From assembly GCA_964544115.1 (NCBI GenBank), contig CAZJBP010000083.1, positions 1-16,115 of the forward strand: DNA of 16,115 nt, written 5' to 3'. The DNA is from CAZJBP01 sp964544115. Lineage in GTDB: Bacteria; Verrucomicrobiota; Kiritimatiellia; UBA8416; JADHWI01. The position numbers were made by a program, and so were the translations under genes. Positions 1 through 7,261 of this stretch are shown here, piece after piece. Below the pieces are notes generated by a model. That model made no database searches. It saw nothing but the letters and a program-made list of their open reading frames with translations, and was not told the DNA's origin. The stretch's first letter is position 1; each line of letters begins with the position of its first letter.

Positions 1-2
1 GC

Positions 3-1448
3 CGCCCCGAGACGGCGCTGGGCGAGCCCACGCGGCGCACGAGCGGCGGCGCGGAGGACGTCACGATGTTCCAGCCGGCCTGGGGCACGAACGAAATCGT
101 GTCCGTTGGATCGGGCGGCGAACTGGTCGTCGCGTTCGATCATCCCATTCTTGACGATCCGAAGAACCCCTACGGCGTCGATCTGCTGGTGTTTGGCAAC
201 GCCATGTTCCAGTTGTCGTCGTTGACCGGAAAGGCCATCGGTCTCTCCTCGGAGACTGGCCGGGTCAGCGTCAGCCAGAACGGCACGGACTGGGTCCAGG
301 TCGCCGCCGCCACGGCGGACGGCCTGTTCCCCACCCTCGGCTACCGCAACACCTCGGCGGCCCAGTATGTCCACGACGGCACGCTGCCGACGGACTTCAC
401 GCTGCCGGTGGACCCGTCGATGAACTGGACGAAACAGAACTACGCGACACTCGTCACGGGCTACGCCGGATCGGGCGGCGGCGGCGGCGTGGACCTGGCG
501 CCTACCGGGCTGGGTTGGATCAAGTACGTGAAGGTGTGGCAGCCGCTGGGGCAGACGTATTCGACCGAGGTGGATGCGCTGTCGGATGTGGCGCCGAGCC
601 TGCGGCGGACGCTGACCGTCCACTCCGCGTGGCAGCGGTGCTCGCCGCCGGAGGGCAGCCTCGTCTACACCTCCGGTGTCCCGGTGGCCTGCTCGGTGAG
701 CGCGCCGCTGATCGCCTCCGGAGTCGGCACGCAGGTCGTCTGCGTGGGGTGGTCGGGCACCGGCAGCGTTCCCGCCGCCGGAACCGGAACGACGACGCGG
801 TTTACGATCGGCACGGACTCGGAGCTGACCTGGCGGTGGGAAACGCAGGTGTGGCTCAGTGTAGCCGCCGGAACGGGCGGCACGGTGTCGGTGACAGGCG
901 CGTGGCGCACCGCGGGCTCGACGGCCATGGTCACTGCGACGCCGGCGTCCGGGTACCGCTTCGCCGGCTGGGCGGGCGATGTGACCGGCGACGCGACCGC
1001 GGCGGCTACGGGCGTCGTGATGGACCGGAAGCGTACGCTGAGCGCCCATTTCGAGCCGGTGACGCTGCCCGCCGGGGTTGAGGCGTGGCTGGTGGTCCAC
1101 GGCCTGACGAACGGCAGCCCTCCGGATGCCGCCGCCGCGGACGTAGACGGCGACGGCCTCACCGCGTTGGAGGAGTTCCTGGCCGGCACGGATCCGACCA
1201 ACGCCGCGTCGGTCTTTAGATTCATCGCCGTCGAGGCCGGCGTCGGGTCCAACCGCCTGGTGTGGCTCGGCGGGACGGGAGGATCGGCACAGCCATTCTG
1301 CGTGCTCGGCCGCGAGAGCCTGACCGGCGCGTGGTCCGTGCTGGCCGATGACCTCGCCCATTCTCCGACGGGAACCAATGTGTGGTGGCACGTGGTGCCG
1401 GACAACCGGCCCCGGTTCTACCGGCTGCGGGTGGCCGCGGCGGAGTAG
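3..1448 (+). CDS. modular surface/extracellular protein, 5' truncated by the window edge
   Basis: The reading frame is open to the left edge of the window, so the ATG at 66 is internal and the true start lies outside. Numbering from that Met, residues 1-190 form a Gly/Asp-rich domain I cannot name (it contains NPYGVDLLVFGNAMF). Residues about 254-330 resemble a divergent InlB-type B-repeat (GTGGTVSV, then YRFAGWAGD, then TLSAHFEPV). Residues 359-370 form a calcium loop of the dockerin/thrombospondin-3 kind, with D359, D361, D363 and E370, followed by FLAGTDPTN. The protein ends in RPRFYRLRV, a C-terminus I associate with secreted proteins of Kiritimatiellota and Verrucomicrobiota. No membrane anchor or PEP-CTERM tail is visible. 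It is probably secreted or surface-attached; the ligand is unknown. The prepilin-like gene follows 54 bp downstream with its own ribosome binding site. Confidence 0.8.
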   Translation, partial: RPETALGEPTRRTSGGAEDVTMFQPAWGTNEIVSVGSGGELVVAFDHPILDDPKNPYGVDLLVFGNAMFQLSSLTGKAIGLSSETGRVSVSQNGTDWVQVAAATADGLFPTLGYRNTSAAQYVHDGTLPTDFTLPVDPSMNWTKQNYATLVTGYAGSGGGGGVDLAPTGLGWIKYVKVWQPLGQTYSTEVDALSDVAPSLRRTLTVHSAWQRCSPPEGSLVYTSGVPVACSVSAPLIASGVGTQVVCVGWSGTGSVPAAGTGTTTRFTIGTDSELTWRWETQVWLSVAAGTGGTVSVTGAWRTAGSTAMVTATPASGYRFAGWAGDVTGDATAAATGVVMDRKRTLSAHFEPVTLPAGVEAWLVVHGLTNGSPPDAAAADVDGDGLTALEEFLAGTDPTNAASVFRFIAVEAGVGSNRLVWLGGTGGSAQPFCVLGRESLTGAWSVLADDLAHSPTGTNVWWHVVPDNRPRFYRLRVAAAE

Positions 1449-1502
1449 GGCAGACGCAGAGGAAGAGAGAAGCGTTCAGGGCTCGGGGGTCAGGAGGAAA
1501 AC

Positions 1503-2279
1503 ATGACGGATTTGGTTATACCCTTGGCGACACGCTCTTCGCGTCGCGCGTTCACCCTGCTCGAACTCCTCGTCGTGGTCGCCGTCATCGGCCTGCTGGT
1601 TGCGCTCCTGCTGCCGGCCGTGCACCGTGCGCGGGAGAAGGCGCGCGATGCCCAGTGCCGCTCGAACCTGCGCCAGATCTGTGCGGCCACGCTGGCCTAC
1701 GCCGCCGATCACGAGGGGCGCTTCCCGCAGGCGTACCACACCGAGTTCTCGGGCGGGTCGATGACGACCTACGCGTGGGACTTCGTGACCGTGGGCTCCG
1801 GCCCCAGCGCGGTGGTGAAGCCGGGGCCGATCTTCGGCCGGTTCGCCGACGGCCGCGTGTTCCAGTGTCCCTCCTACGTGGGCGCGGCGCCCGGCACGAG
1901 CGACCCCTATACCGGCTACAACTACAACACCAGCTACATCGGACACGGCGACCTTGAGCCGATTACCCAGCCGGTGTCGATCGGCATGGTGATCAACCCC
2001 GCCGGCACGGCGCTGTTCGGCGACGGCCAGTGGGAGGGCGGCGCGAACAAATTCATGCGCGCGCCATTCAACGACATCCCGGGCGGCGGCGACGGCGATG
2101 CCTCGCTGCGAGCGGCCGGCACGCAGGGGTTCCGGCACCTGGACCGCACCAACATCGCGTTCTGCGACGGCCACGTCGAATCGTTTGAGACCATCTACAC
2201 CGCCACCGACGCCACCGACCCGATCTTCGCTGGCACTGGCTTCATCTCCGCCGACAACAGCCTCTACGATCTGCGCTGA
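1503..2279 (+). CDS. prepilin-like protein with N-methylation motif and C-terminal H-X9-DG motif
   Basis: This is a type II secretion/type IV pilin-like protein of 258 residues. A perfect AGGAGG at 1492-1497, 5 bp before the ATG, fixes the start. The leader has basic residues (RSSRR) and would be cleaved after A16, leaving F17-T-L-L-E21; E21 is the conserved Glu5 of pilins. A hydrophobic helix covers about residues 22-40. The globular part has Cys at 52, 60, 122 and 221. Near the C-terminus H212, nine residues, then D222-G223 form the H-X9-DG motif that defines a large paralogous family in Planctomycetes, Lentisphaerota and relatives. Members are membrane-inserted pseudopilin-like proteins of unknown role, often present in many copies per genome. 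No prepilin peptidase or pilus ATPase is nearby, so this is a stand-alone member and not part of a pilus operon. Confidence 0.9.
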   Translation: MTDLVIPLATRSSRRAFTLLELLVVVAVIGLLVALLLPAVHRAREKARDAQCRSNLRQICAATLAYAADHEGRFPQAYHTEFSGGSMTTYAWDFVTVGSGPSAVVKPGPIFGRFADGRVFQCPSYVGAAPGTSDPYTGYNYNTSYIGHGDLEPITQPVSIGMVINPAGTALFGDGQWEGGANKFMRAPFNDIPGGGDGDASLRAAGTQGFRHLDRTNIAFCDGHVESFETIYTATDATDPIFAGTGFISADNSLYDLR

Positions 2280-2295
2280 TGGGACCCCTTATGAA

Positions 2296-2377
2296 ATCGT
2301 CCTCGTCCTCAGCGAAGCGGTCCTCGTCCTCGTGATCGCAAGATCGGATCGAGGACGACGACGAGGGCGAGAACGAT
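2296..2377. repeat. imperfect inverted repeat of CGTCCTCGTCCTC/GAGGACGACGACG units
   Basis: The segment starts ATCGTCCTCGTCCTC and ends GAGGGCGAGAACGAT; these outer arms are complementary at 13 of 15 positions. Further in, GTCCTCGTCCTCG (2320-2332) faces GATCGAGGACGACGACG (2347-2363) across a short GATC-rich centre. One strand is pyrimidine-rich in the left half and purine-rich in the right half, so the transcript could fold into a long hairpin. It starts 16 bp after the prepilin-like stop codon and could act as its transcription end, although no T-run follows. Confidence 0.6.
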
Positions 2378-2493
2378 GGGGCGGCCCTTTCTTCTTGGAG
2401 GCCCCGTCGCCGTTCACTATGCTCGACCCCTGAGCCACTTCGCGCGGACCCGTGTGGGGGGCGCGGTGGCGGTTGACCCTGGAGAACGCAGAC

Positions 2494-3897
2494 ATGGCCA
2501 AGATCACCTTCATGGGAGCGGGCAGCACGGTTTTCGCGAAGAGCGTGCTGGGCGACTGCATGATGTCGCCCGTGCTGAGAGACTCGCACATCGCGCTGTA
2601 CGACGTGGACGGCGGGCGGCTGGGCGAGTCGAAGCTCATGCTGGACACGCTGAACGCCAACGTCAACGAGGGGCGGGCCACGATCAGCTCCCACCTCGGC
2701 GTGCGCAACCGCAAGGCGGCCCTCCGCGGCGCCGACTACGTCGTCAACGCAATCCAGGTCGGCGGCTACAAGCCGTGCACGGTCATCGACTTCGAGGTGC
2801 CGAAGAAGTACGGGCTGCGCCAGACCATTGCGGACACCCTCGGCATCGGCGGCATCTTCCGGGCGCTGCGGACGATTCCCGTCGTGCTGGACTTCGCGCG
2901 CGACATGGAGGACGTGTGCCCCGGCGCGCAGTTCCTCAACTACGTCAACCCCATGGCGATGATCACGGGCGCGCTCCTGCAGGGCAGCGGCATCCGCGGC
3001 GTGGGCCTGTGCCATTCCGTGCAGGGCTGCGCCCACCATCTGCTGTGGGAGCTGGGCCTGCGGGAGGGTGTCAAGGAGCTGCAGTGGAAGATTGCCGGCA
3101 TCAACCACCAGGCGTGGTTGCTGGAGATCACCGACGGCGGCCGCGACCTCTATCCGAAGATCAGGCGCGTTGCCGCCGAACGCATAGCGGCCATCGGCAA
3201 GCTGGGCGGCGGGCGCAAGGTGGTGGAGAAGGCCCGGAAGAAGCTGGGGGACCAGTGGTACACCGATCCGCTGGCGCTCGTCGCCCACGACATGGTCCGC
3301 CTCGAGTGCATGCGGCACTTCGGCTACTACATCACAGAGAGCTCCGAGCACAACGCCGAGTACATGCCCTATTGGATCAAGTCCACGCACCCGGAGCTGA
3401 TCGACGCGTTCAACATTCCGCTCGATGAATACCCGCGGCGCTGCGTCTGCCAGATCGCCGACTGGAAGAAGCGCCGGGACGAGATCGTGGCGAGCAAGAC
3501 GCTGACCCACACCCGCTCGCACGAATACGGCGCCCTGATCATGGAAGCGATGGAGACGGACCAGCCGCTCCGGATCGGCGGCAACGTCATGAACACCGGG
3601 CTGATCACGAACCTGCCGGCGCGGGCGTGCGTCGAGGTCGCCTGCCTGGTCGACCGCAACGGCGTCCAGGGCTGCCATGTCGGCGACCTGCCCGAAGTGT
3701 GCGCGGCGGTGAACCGGACCAACGTCAACCCGCAGATCCTGACGATCGATGCGGCGCTGACGCGGAAGCGGGATCTGATCTACCAGGCGGCCATGCTGGA
3801 CCCGCACACGGCGGCCGAACTCACGCTCGATGAGATCCGGTCCCTGTGCGACGACCTGATCGCCGCGCACGGCACGTGGCTGCCGAAGTACCGGTAG
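2494..3897 (+). CDS. GH4 family glycosidase, alpha-galactosidase (MelA)-like
   Basis: This is a cytosolic NAD- and divalent-metal-dependent glycoside hydrolase of family 4, 467 residues, a normal family length. I place the start at the ATG at 2494, because GGAGA at 2481-2485 sits 8 bp ahead; a GTG at 2452 would add an unconserved 14-residue tail. Visible in order: the dinucleotide-binding GAGSTVF (8-14) with an acidic end of strand 2 at D37/D39, NAIQVGGY (85-92), NYVNPMAM (149-156), CHSV (173-176) with the metal-ligand Cys, and GINHQAW (202-208) with the metal-ligand His. In GH4 the CHSV variant is typical of alpha-galactosidases, whereas phospho-alpha-glucosidases carry CHEV and phospho-beta-glucosidases CNVP-type motifs. 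Substrate is therefore most likely an unphosphorylated alpha-galactoside, but an alpha-glucuronide or another hexoside remains possible. No transporter gene is adjacent. Confidence 0.9.
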   Translation: MAKITFMGAGSTVFAKSVLGDCMMSPVLRDSHIALYDVDGGRLGESKLMLDTLNANVNEGRATISSHLGVRNRKAALRGADYVVNAIQVGGYKPCTVIDFEVPKKYGLRQTIADTLGIGGIFRALRTIPVVLDFARDMEDVCPGAQFLNYVNPMAMITGALLQGSGIRGVGLCHSVQGCAHHLLWELGLREGVKELQWKIAGINHQAWLLEITDGGRDLYPKIRRVAAERIAAIGKLGGGRKVVEKARKKLGDQWYTDPLALVAHDMVRLECMRHFGYYITESSEHNAEYMPYWIKSTHPELIDAFNIPLDEYPRRCVCQIADWKKRRDEIVASKTLTHTRSHEYGALIMEAMETDQPLRIGGNVMNTGLITNLPARACVEVACLVDRNGVQGCHVGDLPEVCAAVNRTNVNPQILTIDAALTRKRDLIYQAAMLDPHTAAELTLDEIRSLCDDLIAAHGTWLPKYR

Positions 3898-3898
3898 T

Positions 3899-3944
3899 AA
3901 AAAGGTTGCGGCCGGCTCCGGGGAGGTGATCCGGAACCGGCCGC
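3899..3944 (-). terminator. strong hairpin between convergent genes, intrinsic terminator for the - strand protease
   Basis: GCGGCCGGCTCCGG (3908-3921) pairs with CCGGAACCGGCCGC (3931-3944): 13 of 14 positions match around a 9-nt loop. On the - strand the stem is followed after about four bases by a run of five T (3903-3899). This fits a rho-independent terminator for the protease gene ending at 3976. On the + strand the stem can still fold after the GH4 stop at 3897 but lacks a T-run there. Confidence 0.75.
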
Positions 3945-3975
3945 GCTGGGTCTGCGACGGGAGTCGCTCTCTCGA

Positions 3976-6174
3976 TTACATGTTCTCGCCGGCGATCGTG
4001 GCCGGGTCGCCCATCAGGTTGTACATGTAGCGGATGTAGGTCATGTGGCCTTCCGCCGCGTACTTCGTCAGCGCGCCGCGGATCGCATCGCCGATGCGGG
4101 GGGTGGCGGCGGAGAGGGACTGGTAGAAGCCGGCGTTGAGGATGCGGCTCTCGGACGCGTAGGCCTGATCGGCCGCGGCCCACACGGCCACGGCGCCGCC
4201 ATTGGCCTTCACCACCATCGCCTCGGCCACCGAGTCAGCGCCCGGCATGCCGAACTGGCCGGCGTAGCACGCCATGGCCAGCACGACCGGCGCGTTGGCC
4301 CCGTTGGCCAGAACCGCCACGTCGCCCTGGGTCAGGATGCCTTCCTGGGCGAGTTGGGTGGTCAGGCCGTGGCCGACGTAGTTCACGACCGCGCAGCCGG
4401 CGTTCAGGGCGCCCATCGTCGCGGCGCGCACATCGGCCAGCGGCTGCTGCAGCAGGTACGCCTTGCTGACGTAGTCCGCCTTGACGCTCTGGGCGGCCAG
4501 ATCGCACTCGAACGTGTAGCTGCCGGAGCCGTCGTCATTGTCGGCGACCATCTGGACGGTGTTCTTCCACGCCCCGCCCTGTTCGTAGGCGCGGATCTTG
4601 GCGATCACGGCTTGAAGCTCGGAGGCGGTGCGGACCGGGAGGCGGCCGATGGCCAGATTCGGCACGCCGTTGTCATCGGTGTCGGCCAGCAGCGTGTCCG
4701 ACTCCACCAGACCGTAGGGCGTGCTCATCATCAGCGGCGGCACCAGGCTGTCGCCGTTGCCCAGGGCGTTGGCGTAGTCGTAGGAGCCCTGTCCGGCCAG
4801 CACCACGTAGCGCGGCTTACCGGTCCAGGTGGTCTGGGTGTAGGCCAGGAACGCCTTGATGGCCAGCGGGTCGCGGAGGCCGTAGTTGAACTCATCGAAG
4901 ATGTCCTCGACCGTCACGACCTTGGCGCTCAGGCCTTGCGTGACGCGGTGGGCGGCCAGTTCGCCGGCGGCGGCCGCCAGGGAAGCCGGGGCGATGACGA
5001 GGTAGTCGGCGGCGTTGCCGGCGCTGGTCAGGTTCGAGGCTGCGTCGACGCTCGCCGCTGCCGTCGATGCGCTGCTGAGGGCCACCACGAGATACTCGGT
5101 GGTCGCCGAGGCGGGCTTGAAGCTGGCGCGGTAGCCGGCGGTGTCGCTATCGATCTTCGTCGCGGCGACCACGACGGGGCTGCGCGGGTTGGCCAGGTTG
5201 ATCACCTTGATGTCTGCGTTGCTGAAGCCGCGGACGGTCACGACCGTGTTGCCGTCGCCCTTCACCAGAGCCGTGTTGGCCACCGCCGCGAAGGCCTTGC
5301 GGTAGGTGACGTCGATGGCGTCGATGTAGAAGCAGCCATAGGGCGCGCCTACGGGCACGATGCACTCGACCTCGACGGTGTTGGCGCCCTCACGGAGCAG
5401 ACTCTGTGCACAGGTGCCAGCCAGCGTGTAGGCTGCGTACCCGTCCCAGGCCCCCTGGCCGATGAGCGTGCCGTTGAGGTACAGACGGGCCTGGTTGTCG
5501 GCCGGCAGGGAGCTGTCAGCGCCGCCGATCAGGGCGACCTTCACGCTGGCTGTGGCCGTCGAGGCGGCGACCTTGGGGACGTTGACCGTGAACGTGCGGC
5601 GACCATACTGGGCGTCAGGAGCGAAGGCGAAATCCCACACCCAGAAGTCGGCGTTCACGTCGCTGAATAGCGTCGTCACGCCGTAGCGGCTTTCTTCGGC
5701 GTGGACTGTGTCGGTGAAGGAGATCGCCGCTGTGTTGGCCGCCGGGGCTGTGCCGGTGCTGCTCTTCATGACCATGCCAGCCACCCCTGCCTGTAGCCAA
5801 TAGACGTTGCCGCCGCCGAAGCGGTTCTTGATGCCCTCGCCAAAGAAGTGCAGCGAGGCCGATCCCGAACCGGCCAGCCACGCCACGTCCATGCCCATGT
5901 TCGTGATGCGGACTTGCTTGTTCTGGATGTACGACGTGGCCTGAGCGGTGGTGATGCCCAGCGACGCAGCCATTTGGGTCGCAGTCACGGTGTAAAGACC
6001 GTCCGCGTCTACGCGAATCTTCACACTGGCCAGAGCCATAGCCGGAGCTGCCGGGACCGTCGTGGTCGTTGTGGTTGTGGTCGTGGTTGGGGTAGTCGGA
6101 GTCCGCCTGCTCTTGCCCGCCTCCGCTACGCCGCTTACGACTACCAGTGCCATCATTGCGATCAGAGTCTTCAT
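3976..6174 (-). CDS. secreted C25 (gingipain-like) cysteine protease
   Basis: The product has 732 residues. I start it at ATG 6174, preceded by GGGAGG 8 bp upstream; an in-frame ATG at 6201 lacks this. Residues 1-19 are a signal peptide (MKT, hydrophobic core, then VAEA). A Thr/Pro linker (about 24-37, ten Thr in a row) leads into beta-sandwich-like N-terminal domains. The C25 catalytic part contains YVVLAGQGSYDY, an acidic DTDDNGVPNLAIGRLP segment, NYVGHG with the catalytic His at 602, and AMACYAGQFG with the catalytic Cys at 636. The 34-residue His-Cys spacing is close to that of gingipains. The protein stops right after NLMGDPATIAGENM, where the family's catalytic domain normally ends, so it has no C-terminal sorting domain of the type IX kind. 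The Thr tract uses mixed codons, so it is not simple codon slippage. Substrate preference (Arg or Lys) cannot be read from the sequence. It is transcribed alone. Confidence 0.88.
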   Translation of the reverse strand: MKTLIAMMALVVVSGVAEAGKSRRTPTTPTTTTTTTTTTVPAAPAMALASVKIRVDADGLYTVTATQMAASLGITTAQATSYIQNKQVRITNMGMDVAWLAGSGSASLHFFGEGIKNRFGGGNVYWLQAGVAGMVMKSSTGTAPAANTAAISFTDTVHAEESRYGVTTLFSDVNADFWVWDFAFAPDAQYGRRTFTVNVPKVAASTATASVKVALIGGADSSLPADNQARLYLNGTLIGQGAWDGYAAYTLAGTCAQSLLREGANTVEVECIVPVGAPYGCFYIDAIDVTYRKAFAAVANTALVKGDGNTVVTVRGFSNADIKVINLANPRSPVVVAATKIDSDTAGYRASFKPASATTEYLVVALSSASTAAASVDAASNLTSAGNAADYLVIAPASLAAAAGELAAHRVTQGLSAKVVTVEDIFDEFNYGLRDPLAIKAFLAYTQTTWTGKPRYVVLAGQGSYDYANALGNGDSLVPPLMMSTPYGLVESDTLLADTDDNGVPNLAIGRLPVRTASELQAVIAKIRAYEQGGAWKNTVQMVADNDDGSGSYTFECDLAAQSVKADYVSKAYLLQQPLADVRAATMGALNAGCAVVNYVGHGLTTQLAQEGILTQGDVAVLANGANAPVVLAMACYAGQFGMPGADSVAEAMVVKANGGAVAVWAAADQAYASESRILNAGFYQSLSAATPRIGDAIRGALTKYAAEGHMTYIRYMYNLMGDPATIAGENM

Positions 6175-6560
6175 CACTTCATCCTCCCGCCGCAGCCTCA
6201 TCCATCAACCTCCGCTTGCTGCGTACGGGAAGGTATGAGCAGTAACTGTTCCACATTCGTAAGTGGCTGTTTTATATGGTCTTACGGTAATTAGTCGATC
6301 TGGAGTTAACCGACGGCAACCTCACTCATCAAGCTGGAATTACCAGCAATGACGCATGAAGATAATCGGATCCGGCCGTGTAATGACGTGTTCAACAGTC
6401 GGGTGCGACCGTTCTGCCTTGCAGGTATGCGAGATTCTCGTTTATGAGAATGCAAATGCAGAGAAGGCATGGCTCTGAGTCCGTCGGGGCGGCTCGGATG
6501 GGGATTAGATGCGACGGGGTGCTGGAACCAGGAGCGGATGAACAGAGGGAACGCCAGCTA
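6175..6560. other. AT-richer gene-free stretch upstream of the protease
   Basis: I see no gene in these 386 bp. It holds the presumed promoter of the protease (6271-6298), a 5+5 bp inverted repeat GCTGG-n5-CCAGC at 6333-6347, and a perfect 6+6 bp inverted repeat ATTCTC-n6-GAGAAT at 6434-6451. Short open frames here have no ribosome binding site and no recognisable protein character. Confidence 0.5.
6271..6298 (-). promoter_or_regulatory. possible sigma-70 type promoter of the C25 protease
   Basis: On the - strand TCGACT (6298-6293) and TATAAA (6276-6271) are separated by 16 bp. The -10 matches the consensus at five of six bases and the -35 at four. The leader to the ATG at 6174 would be about 90 nt. 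Confidence 0.35.
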
Positions 6561-6573
6561 TTACACGGCGTTC
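6549..6573 (-). terminator. weak hairpin over the stop codon of the response regulator
   Basis: GAACGCC (6549-6555) and GGCGTTC (6567-6573) are perfectly complementary with an 11-nt loop that contains part of the TAA stop of the regulator gene. On the - strand it is followed by CCTCTGTTC, only a poor T-run, so termination is uncertain. Confidence 0.3.
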
Positions 6574-7154
6574 GGTGCGGAAACGGTACGTGCGGCCTCG
6601 ACTCCTGCGATTGGCAGGTACGTGGTGGCCGCCTGTAGGAACTGCTGGCGCTGGACGGGCTTCTTGAGCACGTGCACCGGTCCCATGGCCAGCACATCCT
6701 CCATCAGCGCACCGTTGTAGTAACCGGTGACGATGACAACGTCGGGGACGTCCGGGAGGGTCCGTATCCGGCGCAGCGTCTCGACGCCGTCCAACCGCGG
6801 CATCATCAGGTCGAGGAAGACCAGTTGAATCGTGCCGGCCTGGAGTTTCTCCATGGCCTGCTCACCGTTGCTGGCCTCTTCAACCTTGTACCCGGCGCCT
6901 TCCAACCAAAGGACGAACACCCGGCGCACCACTGGTTCGTCATCGACGACCAGCACCGTGGGGGCCCCGCCCTTCATCGGCATGTGGGTGTTGTCGGCGA
7001 TCCATGCGTCGATGGCCTCGCGGTCAAAGACCCACTCGCGACCGGACTTGCGGGCGGGCAAGCGTCCGCTGCGGACGTACTTGTAGAGCGTCTCGGACGG
7101 CAGCCTCAGATAGGCCGCCAATTCGCGTATGTTCATCTCATCCGGCGCACTCAT
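6561..7154 (-). CDS. orphan regulator: excisionase-type HTH followed by receiver domain
   Basis: The product has 197 residues from ATG 7154; ATG 7136, which begins directly at the HTH, is an alternative. A TTG at 7178 would open the frame further but overlaps a palindrome. Residues about 7-52 form a MerR/excisionase-family helix-turn-helix (MNIRELAAYLRLPSETLYKYV, then GRLPARKSGREWVFD). A CheY-like receiver domain starts near residue 64, with acidic pair D71-D72, phospho-acceptor D115 in VFLDLMMPRLDG, T143 in VIVTGYY and K165 before Pro. All residues needed for phosphorylation are present. The order, DNA-binding part first and receiver last, is the reverse of OmpR or NarL regulators. No histidine kinase is in the window, so the phosphate source is unknown. 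The palindrome one base upstream of the start suggests autoregulation. Confidence is high for the domains and low for the targets. Confidence 0.87.
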   Translation of the reverse strand: MSAPDEMNIRELAAYLRLPSETLYKYVRSGRLPARKSGREWVFDREAIDAWIADNTHMPMKGGAPTVLVVDDEPVVRRVFVLWLEGAGYKVEEASNGEQAMEKLQAGTIQLVFLDLMMPRLDGVETLRRIRTLPDVPDVVIVTGYYNGALMEDVLAMGPVHVLKKPVQRQQFLQAATTYLPIAGVEAARTVSAPNAV

Positions 7155-7155
7155 G

Positions 7156-7178
7156 TTGTTCCAGACTCCCTGGAACAA
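7156..7178 (-). promoter_or_regulatory. perfect 9+9 bp palindrome at the start of the regulator gene
   Basis: TTGTTCCAG (7156-7164) and CTGGAACAA (7170-7178) are perfect inverted copies with a 5-bp centre. The site ends one base before ATG 7154. On the - strand the centre reads GGAGT, part of the GGGAG that would serve as ribosome binding site. It could be a dimer operator for the encoded HTH protein, or an RNA hairpin that presents or hides the ribosome binding site. Confidence 0.6.
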
Positions 7179-7214
7179 GATAGCACACAGACGACCTGTG
7201 GCAACAGATTTGTG

Positions 7215-7242
7215 CCGGCCTTTTGCCCGGCCTTTTGCCCGG
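7215..7242. repeat. 12-bp tandem repeat, 2.3 copies
   Basis: CCGGCCTTTTGC occurs twice head to tail (7215-7226 and 7227-7238), followed by CCGG. It lies in the 107-bp gap between purB and the regulator. On the - strand it follows the purB stop and contains alternating GGCCGG and AAAA blocks, but I cannot build a convincing terminator from it. Confidence 0.55.
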
Positions 7243-7261
7243 TGAGAAGGCTGCCGGCTGG

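Noticed and set aside
2452..2493. Upstream GTG start for the GH4 enzyme
   Set aside because: The extra 14 residues precede the conserved MAKITFMGAG start, where GH4 proteins begin, and the ribosome binding site favours ATG 2494.
6063..6104. Thr tract in the protease as a phase-variable simple repeat
   Set aside because: The Thr codons are mixed ACC, ACG, ACA and ACT, so there is no uniform nucleotide unit for slippage.
7215..7242. Tandem repeat as a CRISPR remnant
   Set aside because: The 12-bp units are directly adjacent with no spacers, and no cas gene is present.
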